Positions 8,901 to 20,882 of a DNA stretch of 64,000 bases are shown here, in pieces. The DNA is from Arthrobacter crystallopoietes BAB-32 (GTDB lineage Bacteria; Actinomycetota; Actinomycetes; Actinomycetales; Micrococcaceae), in NCBI RefSeq assembly GCF_000328305.2, contig NZ_ANPE02000058.1, positions 36,416 through 100,415 of the forward strand, in the 5' to 3' direction. Position 1 is the stretch's first letter, and each line of letters begins with the position of its first letter. A program made the translations under genes and the position numbers. The notes beneath the pieces are model-generated. The model worked only from the letters and a program-made list of their open reading frames with translations, ran no database searches and was not told where the DNA came from.

Positions 8901-11441
8901 TCACAGCTGCCCGACGGCGGTAATCCGCACTGCCGCCGCGCCGAGCTCGTCCGAGGCCGCGAGGTCCACTACAGCGCTGATGCCCCAATCGTGGTCCCCG
9001 GCCGGATCGTCGAAGATCTGCCGCACCTTCCACTCCGCGGGCCCGGTCTCGATCACCAGGTACTGCGGCCCGCGGGCGTCCGGGCCGATGCCCAGGTCGT
9101 CGTGCGCGTCGAAGTAGGCGTCCATAGCGTCCGCCCAACGGTCCGCGTCCCAGCCGGACTCCGCATCCAGTTCGCCCAGTGCTTCTTCGTCTTCGGCTTC
9201 GAAGAGCTCCACGCGGCGGAACAGCTCGTTGCGGACCATCACGCGGAACGCCCGGACGTTCCCGGTCAGCTTGGGCGGCGACTGGGTCAGGACGGATTCG
9301 CTGGCATGCTCGGCGGCCAGGTCTGCGGCGGACGCGCCGGCAGCCAGTTCCTCCCACTCGTCCAGCAGGCTGGAATCCACCTGGCGGACCAGCTCGCCAA
9401 GCCAGGCGATGATGTCCTCCAGGTCTTCGCGCAGCGCCTCGGTGGGCACGGTCTGCCGCAGCGCCTTGTAGCCGTCCGTCAGGTAGCGCAGCAGGATGCC
9501 CTCGGAGCGGGCGAGCCCGTAGAACTGCACGTACTCGCTGAAGTTCATCGCCCGCTCGTACATGTCCCGGATGACCGACTTGGGCGCCAGCTCGAAATCG
9601 CCCAGCCAGGGCGCGCCCTTCCGGTACACGTCGAAGGACTGATGGAGCAGCTCGGCCAGCGGCTGCGGGTACGTGACCTCTTCCAGCAGCGCCATCCGCT
9701 GCTCGTACTCGATGCCGTCCGCCTTCATCGCGGCGACCGCTTCGCCGCGGGCCTTCTTCTCCTGGGCGGAGAGCACCTGGCGCGGCTGCTCGAGGATGGC
9801 CTCGATGGCGGACACGACGTCCAGCGCGTAGGCGCCGCTTTCCGGATCCAGCAGCTCCAGGCTGGCGACCGCGAAGGGGGAGAGCGGCTGGTTCAGCGCG
9901 AAGTTGGGTTGCAGGTGCACCTTCAGCCGGACCCGGCGGCCGGTCCCGTCCGGTTCGTCCAGCCGCTCCACCAGCCCGGAGGCCACCAGCTCCCGGTAGA
10001 TGCCGAGCGCACGTTTGATCAGCTTCAGCTGGGTGGCCCGGTTCTCATGGTTCTCCGTCAGCAGCCGTTTGGCGGCGGCGAACGGATCGCCCGGCCGTTC
10101 CAGCAGGTTGAGCAACATCGCGTGCGTGACGGTGAAGCTGGACGACAGCGGCTCCGGGTCGCTCTCCACGAGCTTGTTGAAGGTGGCTTCGCCCCAGCTG
10201 ACGAAGCCGGCCGGCGGCTTCTTCTTCACCACCTGGCGCAGCTTCTTCTGGTCATCGCCGAACTTGGCGACGGCCTTGGCCATCGCCTTGGTATTCTCCA
10301 CTACGTGTTCGGGGGCCTGGACGACGACGGTGCCCGCCGTGTCGTAGCCGGCACGTCCCGCGCGGCCGGCAATCTGGTGGAACTCCCGGGCGTTCAGGAG
10401 CCGGGTCCGGACGCCGTCGTACTTGCTCAGGGCAGTCATGAGGACCGTGCGGATCGGGACATTGATGCCCACGCCCAGAGTGTCCGTGCCGCAGATGACC
10501 TTCAGCAGGCCCGCCTGCGCCAGCTGCTCCACGAGGCGGCGGTACTTCGGCAGCATGCCTGCATGGTGCACGCCGATGCCGTGCCGGATCAGCCGGTTGA
10601 GCGTCTTGCCGAAACCGGGGGCGAAGCGGAAGGCGCCGATCAGCTCGGCGATCCGGTCCTTCTCCTCGCGCGTGCAGACATTGATGCTCATCAGGTTCTG
10701 CGCCCGCTCGATCGCTTCCAGTTGGCTGAAGTGGACCACGTACACCGGGACCTGGCGGGTGCCCAGCAGCTCCTCGAGCGACTCCTGCACCGGCGTCTGC
10801 ACGTAGTAGTAGTGCAGCGGAATCGGCCGTTCCGCCGAGCTGACCGTTGTGGTGGTCCGGCCGGTGAGCTCGGTCAGCCCGCGCTCAAAGCGGGTGACGT
10901 CGCCCAGCGTCGCGGACATCAGCAGGAACTGGGCCTGCGGAAGTTCCAGCAGCGGCACTTGCCAGGCCCAGCCGCGCTGCGGATCCGAATAGAAATGGAA
11001 CTCGTCCATGATGACGGTGCCCAGGTCCGCTGCGGCGCCTTCGCGCAGCGCGATATTGGCCAGGATCTCCGCGGTGCAGCAGATCACCGGTGCATCCGGG
11101 TTGACGGCGGAATCGCCGGTCACCATGCCGACGTTGTCCGGGCCGAAAATGTCGCAGAGCGCGAAGAACTTCTCCGATACCAGCGCCTTGATGGGCGCGG
11201 TGTAGTAGCTGCGCGCTCCGCCGGCCATGGCGTGGAAGTGTGCGGCGATGGCCACCATGGACTTGCCCGAACCGGTCGGCGTGGCGAGGATGACGTTGTT
11301 GCCGGTCACGAGTTCCATGACCGCCTCGTCCTGCGCCGGGTAAAGGGACATGCCGCGGCCTTCCACCCAGTCCACGAAGGCGGTGTAGATGTCGTCCGGG
11401 GCGGAAGTGTCGGCTGCAGTCAGCTGGTCAAGAAGAGTCAT
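8901..11441 (-). CDS. DEAD/DEAH-box (Ski2-like) helicase with DUF3516
   Basis: This is a superfamily 2 RNA helicase of the Ski2/HelY-like group, probably acting on RNA. Motif I is TPTGSGKS (residues 54-61), motif II is DEFH (residues 146-149) and motif III is SAT (about residue 175). The late motifs are GIGVHHAGMLPKYRR, TDTLGVGINVPIRT and QIAGRAGRAGYD (about residues 353-364). The C-terminal half (about residues 400-846) matches the DUF3516 region found almost only in actinobacterial helicases. The start at 11441 follows GGGAGGG by 2 nt, with a TAGGCT -10 box directly upstream (11451-11456), so the 5' leader is very short. It leads the operon with the GNAT and hydrolase genes and is divergent from tam. 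The biological substrate is not known. Confidence 0.93.
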   Translation of the reverse strand: MTLLDQLTAADTSAPDDIYTAFVDWVEGRGMSLYPAQDEAVMELVTGNNVILATPTGSGKSMVAIAAHFHAMAGGARSYYTAPIKALVSEKFFALCDIFGPDNVGMVTGDSAVNPDAPVICCTAEILANIALREGAAADLGTVIMDEFHFYSDPQRGWAWQVPLLELPQAQFLLMSATLGDVTRFERGLTELTGRTTTTVSSAERPIPLHYYYVQTPVQESLEELLGTRQVPVYVVHFSQLEAIERAQNLMSINVCTREEKDRIAELIGAFRFAPGFGKTLNRLIRHGIGVHHAGMLPKYRRLVEQLAQAGLLKVICGTDTLGVGINVPIRTVLMTALSKYDGVRTRLLNAREFHQIAGRAGRAGYDTAGTVVVQAPEHVVENTKAMAKAVAKFGDDQKKLRQVVKKKPPAGFVSWGEATFNKLVESDPEPLSSSFTVTHAMLLNLLERPGDPFAAAKRLLTENHENRATQLKLIKRALGIYRELVASGLVERLDEPDGTGRRVRLKVHLQPNFALNQPLSPFAVASLELLDPESGAYALDVVSAIEAILEQPRQVLSAQEKKARGEAVAAMKADGIEYEQRMALLEEVTYPQPLAELLHQSFDVYRKGAPWLGDFELAPKSVIRDMYERAMNFSEYVQFYGLARSEGILLRYLTDGYKALRQTVPTEALREDLEDIIAWLGELVRQVDSSLLDEWEELAAGASAADLAAEHASESVLTQSPPKLTGNVRAFRVMVRNELFRRVELFEAEDEEALGELDAESGWDADRWADAMDAYFDAHDDLGIGPDARGPQYLVIETGPAEWKVRQIFDDPAGDHDWGISAVVDLAASDELGAAAVRITAVGQL

Positions 11442-11512
11442 TGCCCTCCCAGCCTATCGGCAGCAGCAATACTAGGCTGGCGTTGCACCCTGCAGACCCG
11501 AGGAGTTGGTCC

Positions 11513-12289
11513 ATGTTCACGTGGGATCCGTCGAAATACACCGAATACGCGAACGAGCGCAGCCGCCCGTTCTTCGACCTGACGGCGCGGATCCTGCACC
11601 CCGGTCCGCAGCTGGTGGTGGATCTCGGCTGCGGCACCGGCGAGCTGACCGCGTCCCTGGCACAGCGTTGGCCCGCCGCGCAGGTCACCGGGCTGGATTC
11701 CTCGGCCGAAATGGTGCGGACCGCGACGTCGTCCAACGGCCTGCCCAACCTCGGCTTCCGCCACGGCGACATCGCGGACTGGACTCCGCCGGCCGGGCTC
11801 GACGTGCTCGTCTCCAACGCGGCCTTGCAATGGGTGCCCAGCCACCGCGAGCTGCTCCGCGACTGGGCGCGGCGGCTGCGGCCGGGCGCCTGGATTGCAT
11901 TCCAGGTGCCCGGCAATTTCGGCTCGCCCTCCCACGCCCTCATGCGGGAGGTGGCCGAGAGCGGCCGCTGGAAGCAGCAGCTGGAGGGCGTGCTGCGGCA
12001 TGACGGCGCGGTCGGGGAGCCGGCCCAGTACCTGGAGCTGCTCCAGGAGCAGGGGTACGACGCCGAGGCCTGGGAAACCACGTACCTGCACCTTCTGCAG
12101 GGGGAGGACCCGGTACTCGAGTGGGTCCGCGGGACCGGCCTGCGGCCAGTGCTGGCGGCACTGGGTCCGGCCGACGCGGCGGAATTCGAGGCTGCCTATG
12201 CCGCGGAGCTCCGCACGGCCTATCCAGCCGGGCCGTTCGGCACGGTTTACCCGTTCCGCCGGATCTTCTGCGCAGCGCGCAAGCGCTGA
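11513..12289 (+). CDS. tam: Trans-aconitate 2-methyltransferase
   Basis: This SAM-dependent class I methyltransferase esterifies trans-aconitate, which removes an inhibitor of aconitase. The glycine-rich SAM motif DLGCGTG is at residues 37-43. It is preceded by the family-typical start MFTWDPSKYTEYANERSRPF and followed by DVLVSNAALQWVPSH, also typical of Tam. At 258 residues it has the usual length. The ATG at 11513 was chosen because AGGAG (11501-11505) lies 7 nt before it and because family members begin there; the open frame extends 24 codons further upstream. A TAGGCT box at about 11474 is a likely -10. Methyl acceptor specificity is taken from family resemblance. Confidence 0.88.
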   Translation: MFTWDPSKYTEYANERSRPFFDLTARILHPGPQLVVDLGCGTGELTASLAQRWPAAQVTGLDSSAEMVRTATSSNGLPNLGFRHGDIADWTPPAGLDVLVSNAALQWVPSHRELLRDWARRLRPGAWIAFQVPGNFGSPSHALMREVAESGRWKQQLEGVLRHDGAVGEPAQYLELLQEQGYDAEAWETTYLHLLQGEDPVLEWVRGTGLRPVLAALGPADAAEFEAAYAAELRTAYPAGPFGTVYPFRRIFCAARKR

Positions 12290-12335
12290 GGTCCGGACGG
12301 ATTGCCCGGGCGGGACCGGCCGCGGGCTACCAGCG

Positions 12336-12974
12336 CTACCAGCCGCGTTCGCGCCACTCCGCCAGGTGCGGGCGCTCCGCGCCGAGCGTGGTGCCCTTGC
12401 CGTGGCCCGGGTGGACGACGGTGTCGTCCGGAAGATACGCGAAAAGCCGCTCCTCGACGTCGTTAATGAGCGACGTGAACCGGGCAGGGTCCTGCTGCGT
12501 ATTGCCCACCCCGCCCGGAAACAGCGAGTCACCGGTGAAGAGGTGCGCGGGGCCGGCCGGGTCGCGGTAGAGCAGGGCGACGGAGCCCGGTGTGTGGCCG
12601 CGCAGTTTGATGGCCTCGAGGCTGAAACCGTCGGCGTCCACCGTATCGCCGTGATCCAGCGCAACATCCGTGGGGACCTCGATGCCGGACACGTCCTCGC
12701 TGCCGGCAGCGGTGCGCGCGCCGGTGGCCGCGACGGCGTCGGCGAGGGCGCGGACATGGTCCCAATGGCTGTGGGTGGTGATGATCAGCCCCACCTTCGC
12801 CTCCGCACTGGTGTCCGCCGCCGCTTCCTCGAGCAGGCGGTGGATGGCGGGCATGTCGTCGGCGGCATCGATGAGCACCTGTGCACCGGTCCGCTTCGAC
12901 GTGATGACGTAGACGTTGTTGTCCATCTCGCTGACGGCAGCCGAGCGGATGGTGATGTCCTGGAGATCCCACAT
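12336..12974 (-). CDS. MBL-fold metallo-hydrolase (glyoxalase II-like)
   Basis: This is a metallo-beta-lactamase-fold hydrolase of 212 residues. The binuclear zinc motif THSHWDH is at residues 67-73. Further metal ligands are in RGHTPGSVALL and in TGDSLFPGG, and the final one is in VVHPGHGKGTT. The spacing fits the glyoxalase II/ycbL-like subgroup, which hydrolyses thioesters such as S-lactoylglutathione; an actinobacterium would use another thiol such as mycothiol. The substrate cannot be assigned. The open frame extends 17 codons upstream, but ATG 12974 is preferred: a TAGACT -10 box lies 7 nt before it, which implies a leaderless message. It converges with tam. Confidence 0.85.
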   Translation of the reverse strand: MWDLQDITIRSAAVSEMDNNVYVITSKRTGAQVLIDAADDMPAIHRLLEEAAADTSAEAKVGLIITTHSHWDHVRALADAVAATGARTAAGSEDVSGIEVPTDVALDHGDTVDADGFSLEAIKLRGHTPGSVALLYRDPAGPAHLFTGDSLFPGGVGNTQQDPARFTSLINDVEERLFAYLPDDTVVHPGHGKGTTLGAERPHLAEWRERGW

Positions 12975-12981
12975 GCGCCCC

Positions 12982-12987
12982 AGTCTA
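12982..12987 (-). promoter_or_regulatory. -10 hexamer of leaderless MBL hydrolase promoter
   Basis: On the minus strand TAGACT is followed by 7 nt and the ATG at 12974. The spacer GGGGCGC is G-rich, but transcription would start inside it. Confidence 0.5.
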
Positions 12988-13043
12988 TGCAGCTGGCCGC
13001 GCCGTCGCCTGCAACATGGCGGCACCGGACTGCGCCCAGAGTG

Positions 13044-13080
13044 AAAGCGCTTGCCCGGTGTTGCGGCCGCGGCGTAAATT
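13044..13080 (+). promoter_or_regulatory. Promoter of the GntR gene with a palindromic CG-centred site
   Basis: TTGCCC (13051-13056) and TAAATT (13075-13080), 18 bp apart, form a good -35/-10 pair about 40 bp before the GntR start. AAAGCGCTT (13045-13053) overlaps the -35; its palindromic core resembles the CG-centred operators of LacI-family repressors. No LacI gene is in the window. Confidence 0.4.
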
Positions 13081-13120
13081 CAGTTCGTCCCGGCGGCCGC
13101 AGCGGAAGGATGGACAGCGG

Positions 13121-13492
13121 ATGGAGGCTGACCAGTTCGACTGGCGGCTCGACAAGGAAAGCTCTGTTGCGCTGTACGAACAGTTGCGGCGGCGCATCAT
13201 CGAAGCGGCGGACGATGGCGAACTTCCGGTAGGTACGAAGCTGCCGCCGGTACGCCGGCTGGCGGACCACCTCGGCATTGTGCCGCACACCGTCGCGCGG
13301 GCGTACCGGGAGCTGGAAACGGCCGGACGGGTCAAGACTGCCGGGCGGGCCGGCACGGTCATCAGCGCCGGTGCGGACGAAACCGCGCAGCTCCTGGCCG
13401 AAGCCGCGGACCGGTTTGCCGCCGTCGTCAAATCCCAAAGCATCGGCACGGAAGCCGCAGTGGCCGCTGTCAAGGCAGCCCTGGAACGCTGA
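13121..13492 (+). CDS. GntR family transcriptional regulator, YtrA subgroup
   Basis: This short (123-residue) DNA-binding protein has an N-terminal winged helix-turn-helix (about residues 10-75). It contains SVALYEQLRRRIIEAADDGE and the recognition part LADHLGIVPHTVARAYRELE, and ends with a short C-terminal helix (about residues 85-123) for dimerisation. There is no sugar- or acid-binding effector domain, which defines the YtrA type. YtrA regulators usually repress an adjacent ABC transporter operon and themselves, but here the next gene is uvrA, so the target is unclear. ATG 13121 follows GAAGGA by 10 nt. The open frame runs further upstream, but the promoter at 13051-13080 rules out the earlier start. 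Confidence 0.87.
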   Translation: MEADQFDWRLDKESSVALYEQLRRRIIEAADDGELPVGTKLPPVRRLADHLGIVPHTVARAYRELETAGRVKTAGRAGTVISAGADETAQLLAEAADRFAAVVKSQSIGTEAAVAAVKAALER

Positions 13493-13552
13493 GACGTTCG
13501 CGGACAGCAGGTGTCCGCGGCCGCCGGGTGGAGGGCCTTGGCGGTTACGGTT

Positions 13553-13568
13553 TCGAACGCATTTTCGA
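13553..13568 (+). promoter_or_regulatory. LexA (SOS) box of uvrA
   Basis: TCGAACGCATTTTCGA matches the actinobacterial/Gram-positive LexA consensus TCGAAC-N4-GTTCGA at all but one position. It ends 2 nt before the -10 hexamer, where a bound repressor would block RNA polymerase. This makes uvrA a likely DNA-damage-inducible gene. Confidence 0.72.
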
Positions 13569-13569
13569 T

Positions 13570-13575
13570 TAGAGT
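13570..13575 (+). promoter_or_regulatory. -10 hexamer of leaderless uvrA promoter
   Basis: TAGAGT lies 7 nt before GTG 13583. It decides the uvrA start: earlier in-frame codons would lie upstream of or within the promoter. Confidence 0.55.
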
Positions 13576-13582
13576 GGAAGCT

Positions 13583-16480
<2,898 letters not shown>

Positions 16481-16513
16481 CGATCGCTCTGGCGCATGTG
16501 GAAAAATGCCTAG

Positions 16514-17221
16514 GTGACTTCTTTGCCGGCCTTGGTTCTGTTTGATCTGGACGGGACCCTCGTGGACCCGGCCGGCGCCATTACCGGAGGGATCAGCCGC
16601 GCGCTGCAGGCCCGTGGCCTGCCGGTTCCCGCCGAGCACGTGCTCGACGCGATGGTCGGCCCGCCGCTCGGGGAATCCCTGCGGCGGCTGGCCCGCGTGC
16701 CGGAGGCCGAGGTGGGCGAAGTGATCCGGCTTTACCGTGCTGACTATCGTGCCGCCGGCATGTCCGGGAGCCGGGTCTACCCCGGAATCGTCCCGGCGCT
16801 GGAACGGCTGGCAGCCGAGGGGACACTGCTGGCGGTGGTCACGCAGAAGCCGACCCCGATCGCCGTCGAACTGCTGCAGGTGCAAGGGCTGGCCGGCTAC
16901 TTCGAGAGCATTCATGGTGCGGCCATGGACGACTTGGAAGGCGCAAGCGGGAAGGACTTGGGAAAGATCCCGATCCTCGCCGAAGCACTGGAGCGGTATG
17001 CAGGGCGGTTCAGCCACGCTGTCATGGTGGGGGACCGGCATTACGACTTGGAGGCTGCGGCGCATCACGGAATCGACGCCGTCGCCGTAGGGTGGGGGTT
17101 TGCCGCTGACGGCGAACTGGCTGCCGCCGGGGCCGCCACGGTCGCAGCATCGGTGGAGGAGTTGCAGGAACAGTTGAAAGCACTGGATGAGGGAATCCGG
17201 CAAAGCGGAGGAAGTCGCTGA
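16514..17221 (+). CDS. HAD family hydrolase, phosphoglycolate phosphatase-like
   Basis: This is a haloacid dehalogenase-type phosphatase of 235 residues. Motif I is FDLDGTLVD (about residues 10-18), with Asp as nucleophile. Motif II is the Thr of VVTQKP. The acidic motif IV is MVGDRHYDLEAAAHHG near residue 170. A helical cap lies between motifs I and II, as in Gph/PpaX proteins that act on phosphoglycolate or pyrophosphate. The exact substrate cannot be told; 5'-nucleotides are also possible. The GTG at 16514 is 33 bp after the uvrA stop. The next gene, a PlsC acyltransferase, starts 2 nt after its stop, so the two are co-transcribed. Confidence 0.87.
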   Translation: MTSLPALVLFDLDGTLVDPAGAITGGISRALQARGLPVPAEHVLDAMVGPPLGESLRRLARVPEAEVGEVIRLYRADYRAAGMSGSRVYPGIVPALERLAAEGTLLAVVTQKPTPIAVELLQVQGLAGYFESIHGAAMDDLEGASGKDLGKIPILAEALERYAGRFSHAVMVGDRHYDLEAAAHHGIDAVAVGWGFAADGELAAAGAATVAASVEELQEQLKALDEGIRQSGGSR

Positions 17222-17223
17222 AC

Positions 17224-17892
17224 GTGGAATTTTTTGAAGGCACCCGCGCCGCATTCCGCGCCACCATCCGGAGCACGTGCCGTCCGTCGGTGGAAGGACT
17301 GCAGAACTTCCCGCGAAGCGGCCCGGTCATTGTCGCGCCGAATCACCTGTCCTTCCTGGACAGCATCATCATCCAGGCCCTGATGCCCCGGAAAGTGGCC
17401 TTCTTCGCCAAGTCCGAATACTTCACTGCCCGCGGCCCGAAGGGCGCCGCCATGCGGTGGTTCTTCAACAGCGTGGGCTCGATTCCGGTGGAACGGGGCG
17501 AGCAGGCAGCGGGCGTAGCCGCGCTGCAGACAGCGCTGGAAATCCTCGACCGCGGCGAGGCCTTCGGAATCTATCCGGAAGGCACGCGCTCCCGGGACGG
17601 ACTGTTGTACCGTGGAAGGACGGGAGTGGGCTGGCTGGCATTGACCACGGGGGCCCCGGTGGTGCCGGTCGGCCTGATCGGCACCGAGCAACTGCAGCCA
17701 GCGGACAGCAACATGATCAAGGCCAAGCATTTCACCATGAAGATCGGGGCGCCGCTCTACTTCGAGAAGACCGGTCCGGACCACCCCCTGCCCGCACGCC
17801 GCGCTGCGACAGACAAAATCATGGACGCGATTGCCGCGCTCAGCGGACAGCAAAGGGCCGGTACCTACAACCAGTCCAAGCAGGCCGGGTAA
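17224..17892 (+). CDS. 1-acyl-sn-glycerol-3-phosphate acyltransferase family (PlsC-like)
   Basis: This membrane-associated acyltransferase transfers an acyl chain to lysophosphatidate or a related lysolipid in phospholipid synthesis. Of its 222 residues, the catalytic HX4D motif is HLSFLD (His41 and Asp46) and the glycerophosphate-binding motif is YPEGTRSRDG (about residue 117). A further block is VPVGLIGTEQL. The GTG start at 17224 is preceded by GGAGGAAG at a good distance. It sits between the HAD gene (2-nt gap) and uvrC, whose ATG follows its TAA directly. The gene context says nothing about substrate; several PlsC paralogues are normal in actinobacteria. Confidence 0.9.
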   Translation: MEFFEGTRAAFRATIRSTCRPSVEGLQNFPRSGPVIVAPNHLSFLDSIIIQALMPRKVAFFAKSEYFTARGPKGAAMRWFFNSVGSIPVERGEQAAGVAALQTALEILDRGEAFGIYPEGTRSRDGLLYRGRTGVGWLALTTGAPVVPVGLIGTEQLQPADSNMIKAKHFTMKIGAPLYFEKTGPDHPLPARRAATDKIMDAIAALSGQQRAGTYNQSKQAG

Positions 17893-19896
17893 ATGGCCCT
17901 TCCTGCCTCCTACCGGCCGCGGCCGGGGGAAATCCCCACGAATCCCGGGGTCTACCGGTTCCGGGACGAGCACAAGCGCGTCGTCTACGTCGGGAAGGCG
18001 AAGAACCTGCGCTCCCGGCTGAACAGCTACTTCGCCAACCCGGATTCGCTGATGCCGCGGACCAAGGCGATGGTGCACACCGCCGCCTCCGTCGAGTGGA
18101 CCATCGTCGGCAGCGAACTCGAAGCCATCCAGTTGGAGTACACCTGGATCAAGGAGTTCGCGCCGCGCTTCAACATCATGTTCCGGGACGACAAGTCCTA
18201 CCCGTACCTGGCCGTCACGATGTCGGAGAAATTCCCCCGCGTGCAGGTGATGCGGGGCGACAAGCGCAAGGGAACCAAGTACTTCGGCCCCTTCTACCCG
18301 GCCAAAGCCATCCGCGAGACCGTGGACACCCTGCTGCGGGTGTTCCCGGTACGGACCTGCAGCGTCGGGGTGTTCAACCGGGCCCAGCGGACGGGGCGGC
18401 CTTGCCTGCTCGGCTACATTGACAAGTGTTCGGCTCCCTGCGTCGGCCGGATTTCCCCGGAGGACCACAAGGCGCTGGCCTGGGAATTCTGCGCCTTCAT
18501 GGGCGGGGAAGCGGACCGGTTCATCCGGGCGCTGGAGAAGAAGATGTCAGCGGCCGTGGCGGAACTGGACTACGAATCCGCCGCCCGCTACCGCGACGAC
18601 ATTGCCGCGCTGAAGCGCGTGTTCGAACGCAACGCGGTGGTCTTGAGCGAGGATACCGACGCCGATATCTTCGCCCTGGCAGAGGACGAGCTGGAGGCAG
18701 CAGTCCAGGTGTTCCATGTCCGGGGCGGCCGGATCCGCGGCCAGCGCGGCTGGGTCGTGGAAAAAGTCGAGGATACGTCCCGGGCGGATATGGCCGAGCA
18801 CCTGCTGCAGCAGGTCTATGGCGATGGCGAGGACCCCGACCGCATCCCCCGACAGGTGCTGGTGCCCGTGGAGCCGGACAACCGCGACGAACTGGAGCAG
18901 TGGCTGCGGGGCCTGCGCGGCAGCAAGGTTGAACTGCGCGTGCCGAAACGCGGAGACAAGGCTGCGCTGCTGGAGACGGTGCGGCAGAACGCCGAACAGG
19001 CGCTGGCCCTGCACAAGAGCCGCCGCGCCGGCGACATCACCACCCGCTCGGCAGCATTGCAGGAACTGCAGGAAGCCCTGGACCTCCCGGTCGCCCTGTT
19101 GCGGATCGAATGCTACGACATCTCGCATGTCCAGGGCACCAACGTGGTCGCCTCCATGGTCGTCGTGGAAGACGGTCTGCCGAAGAAGTCCGACTACCGC
19201 CGGTTCGCCATTACCGGCGACGCCGCCCGCGACGACACCTCGGCCATGTACGACGTGATCAGCCGGCGCTTCCGCCACTACCTCGCCGACAAGACGGCCC
19301 AGCCCTCCGCCGGTCCAGAGGCGGAAGAACCGGTCGCGCAGGCCGGGTCCGCCGGACCCCTGGCGGACACGACCACCGAGGCGCCGCGGACCAAGTTCGC
19401 CTACCCGCCGAACCTCGTCGTGGTCGACGGGGGACCGCCCCAGGTTGCCGCGGCCTCGCGGGCACTGGCGGACCTGGGCATCAGTGATGTCTTCGTCGTC
19501 GGCCTTGCCAAGCGGCTCGAAGAAGTGTGGGTACCGGACGACGACTTCCCGGTGATCCTGCCGCGGGCATCGCACGGGCTCTACCTGCTCCAGCGCATCC
19601 GCGACGAGGCCCACCGCTTCGCCATCAGCTACCACCGGCAGAAGCGCGGGAAGTCGATGACCGAGTCCGTCCTGGACTCCGTCCCGGGGCTTGGCCCGGC
19701 CAAGCGCAAGGCACTGCTGAAGCACTTCGGCTCGGCCCGCAAGCTGAAGGCCGCAAGCGTGGAGGAACTGCAGCAGGTGCCCGGGGTAGGACCGGCCTTG
19801 GCCGCCTCCATCAAACAGCATGTGTCACCCTCGGATGAAGCACCCGAGCCGGCACCGGCGGTCAACATGGCTACCGGCGAGATCGTCGAATCTTAG
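17893..19896 (+). CDS. uvrC: UvrABC system protein C (excinuclease, dual incision)
   Basis: UvrC makes both cuts around a lesion held by UvrB. In order it has a GIY-YIG nuclease domain ([22 protein letters not shown], quoted here by its cores GVYRF and [11 protein letters not shown], residues 19-42) for the 3' cut, and a cysteine-bearing segment [10 protein letters not shown]. Next come a UVR motif for UvrB binding (near residue 215), an RNase H-like domain for the 5' cut ([10 protein letters not shown] and VVDGGPPQV) and tandem helix-hairpin-helix motifs ([13 protein letters not shown] and VPGVGPALA, about residues 595-640). It is 667 residues long. An acidic Ala/Pro-rich insert lies at about residues 475-495. 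The ATG abuts the plsC stop with no gap. Confidence 0.97.
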   Translation: MALPASYRPRPGEIPTNPGVYRFRDEHKRVVYVGKAKNLRSRLNSYFANPDSLMPRTKAMVHTAASVEWTIVGSELEAIQLEYTWIKEFAPRFNIMFRDDKSYPYLAVTMSEKFPRVQVMRGDKRKGTKYFGPFYPAKAIRETVDTLLRVFPVRTCSVGVFNRAQRTGRPCLLGYIDKCSAPCVGRISPEDHKALAWEFCAFMGGEADRFIRALEKKMSAAVAELDYESAARYRDDIAALKRVFERNAVVLSEDTDADIFALAEDELEAAVQVFHVRGGRIRGQRGWVVEKVEDTSRADMAEHLLQQVYGDGEDPDRIPRQVLVPVEPDNRDELEQWLRGLRGSKVELRVPKRGDKAALLETVRQNAEQALALHKSRRAGDITTRSAALQELQEALDLPVALLRIECYDISHVQGTNVVASMVVVEDGLPKKSDYRRFAITGDAARDDTSAMYDVISRRFRHYLADKTAQPSAGPEAEEPVAQAGSAGPLADTTTEAPRTKFAYPPNLVVVDGGPPQVAAASRALADLGISDVFVVGLAKRLEEVWVPDDDFPVILPRASHGLYLLQRIRDEAHRFAISYHRQKRGKSMTESVLDSVPGLGPAKRKALLKHFGSARKLKAASVEELQQVPGVGPALAASIKQHVSPSDEAPEPAPAVNMATGEIVES

Positions 19897-19982
19897 TTAG
19901 GCTTAGGAACGTCCGCAGCGGAGCCGGCGCACCGCCGTTTCGAGGATCCGCGCGGCCCAAGACAAGGAACAGGACGGGCTGA

Positions 19983-20882
19983 ATGTCGGAGGAAGAGGAT
20001 CTCACACCGGTCAAGCCGGAGGAATCCGAATTGCTGGTGGTCACGGGCATGTCCGGGGCCGGCCGCACGACCGCGGCGCATGCGCTGGAGGACCACGGCT
20101 GGTATGTGGTCGACAACCTGCCGCCGCAGATGCTCGGCACGCTCGCCGAGCTCGTCTCCCGCATGCCCGAATCGCTGCCCCGCCTCGCCGTCGTTATTGA
20201 CGTCCGCAGCAAGAACCTGCAGCGCGACATCCGGGAAGCCCTCAACGGGCTCGGCGCCAGCGCCGTGAACCTCCGGGTGCTCTTCCTTGACGCCTCCGAC
20301 GAAGTGCTGGTTCGCCGCTTCGAACAGGGCCGCCGGCCGCACCCGCTGCAAGGGGACGGCCGGATCTCCGACGGCATCAGGGCCGAACGTGAACTGCTGG
20401 CCCGGCTGAAGGACTCCTCGGACCTGGTCATCGACACCACGGACATGAACGTCCACGCCCTCGCCACGAACGTGACCGAACTGTTTTCCGATTCGGGCCC
20501 GATCGTGCTGCGCCTGAACGTGATGAGCTTCGGATTCAAGTACGGCCTGCCGGTCGACGCGAACTTCGTGGCCGACGCCCGGTTCATTCCCAACCCGCAC
20601 TGGGTGCCGGCGCTGCGTCCGCACACCGGCCTCGAAAAGCAAGTCAGCGACTTCGTGCTGATCGACTCCGGCGCCGAGGAGTTCATCAAGCGCTTCGTCT
20701 TTGCGCTGGAACCGGTCCTCGAGGGCTACCGGCAGGAGAACAAGCACTACGCGACCATCGCCGTCGGCTGCACCGGCGGGAAGCACCGTTCCGTCGCCGT
20801 CGCGGAGGAGCTCGGCAAGCGCCTCGCCCAGCTGCCGCGCACCAAGGTTGCCGTGCAGCACCGGGACCTGGGACGCGAATAG
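19983..20882 (+). CDS. rapZ: RNase adapter / nucleotide-binding protein RapZ (YvcJ)
   Basis: RapZ-type ATP/GTP-binding protein of 299 residues. The N-terminal P-loop is GMSGAGRTT (residues 22-30), in which Arg replaces the usual Walker Lys, a change I recall as common in actinobacterial members. A second nucleotide motif is DTTDMNVH (near residue 155). The C-terminal domain has the conserved GCTGGKHRSVAVAEEL, which in E. coli binds small RNA or glucosamine-6-phosphate. E. coli RapZ guides RNase E to the GlmZ sRNA; in Gram-positives the role is less clear. It forms the typical rapZ-yvcK-whiA cluster, overlapping yvcK by one base. A TAGGCT at 19898-19903, right after the uvrC stop, is a candidate -10 for this operon. 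Confidence 0.95.
   Translation: MSEEEDLTPVKPEESELLVVTGMSGAGRTTAAHALEDHGWYVVDNLPPQMLGTLAELVSRMPESLPRLAVVIDVRSKNLQRDIREALNGLGASAVNLRVLFLDASDEVLVRRFEQGRRPHPLQGDGRISDGIRAERELLARLKDSSDLVIDTTDMNVHALATNVTELFSDSGPIVLRLNVMSFGFKYGLPVDANFVADARFIPNPHWVPALRPHTGLEKQVSDFVLIDSGAEEFIKRFVFALEPVLEGYRQENKHYATIAVGCTGGKHRSVAVAEELGKRLAQLPRTKVAVQHRDLGRE

Noticed and set aside
8889..11582. An 897-codon plus-strand open frame opposite the DUF3516 helicase
   Set aside because: The helicase on the other strand has all SF2 motifs. The antisense frame is rich in His/Gln/Arg/Val typical of shadows and lacks a ribosome site.
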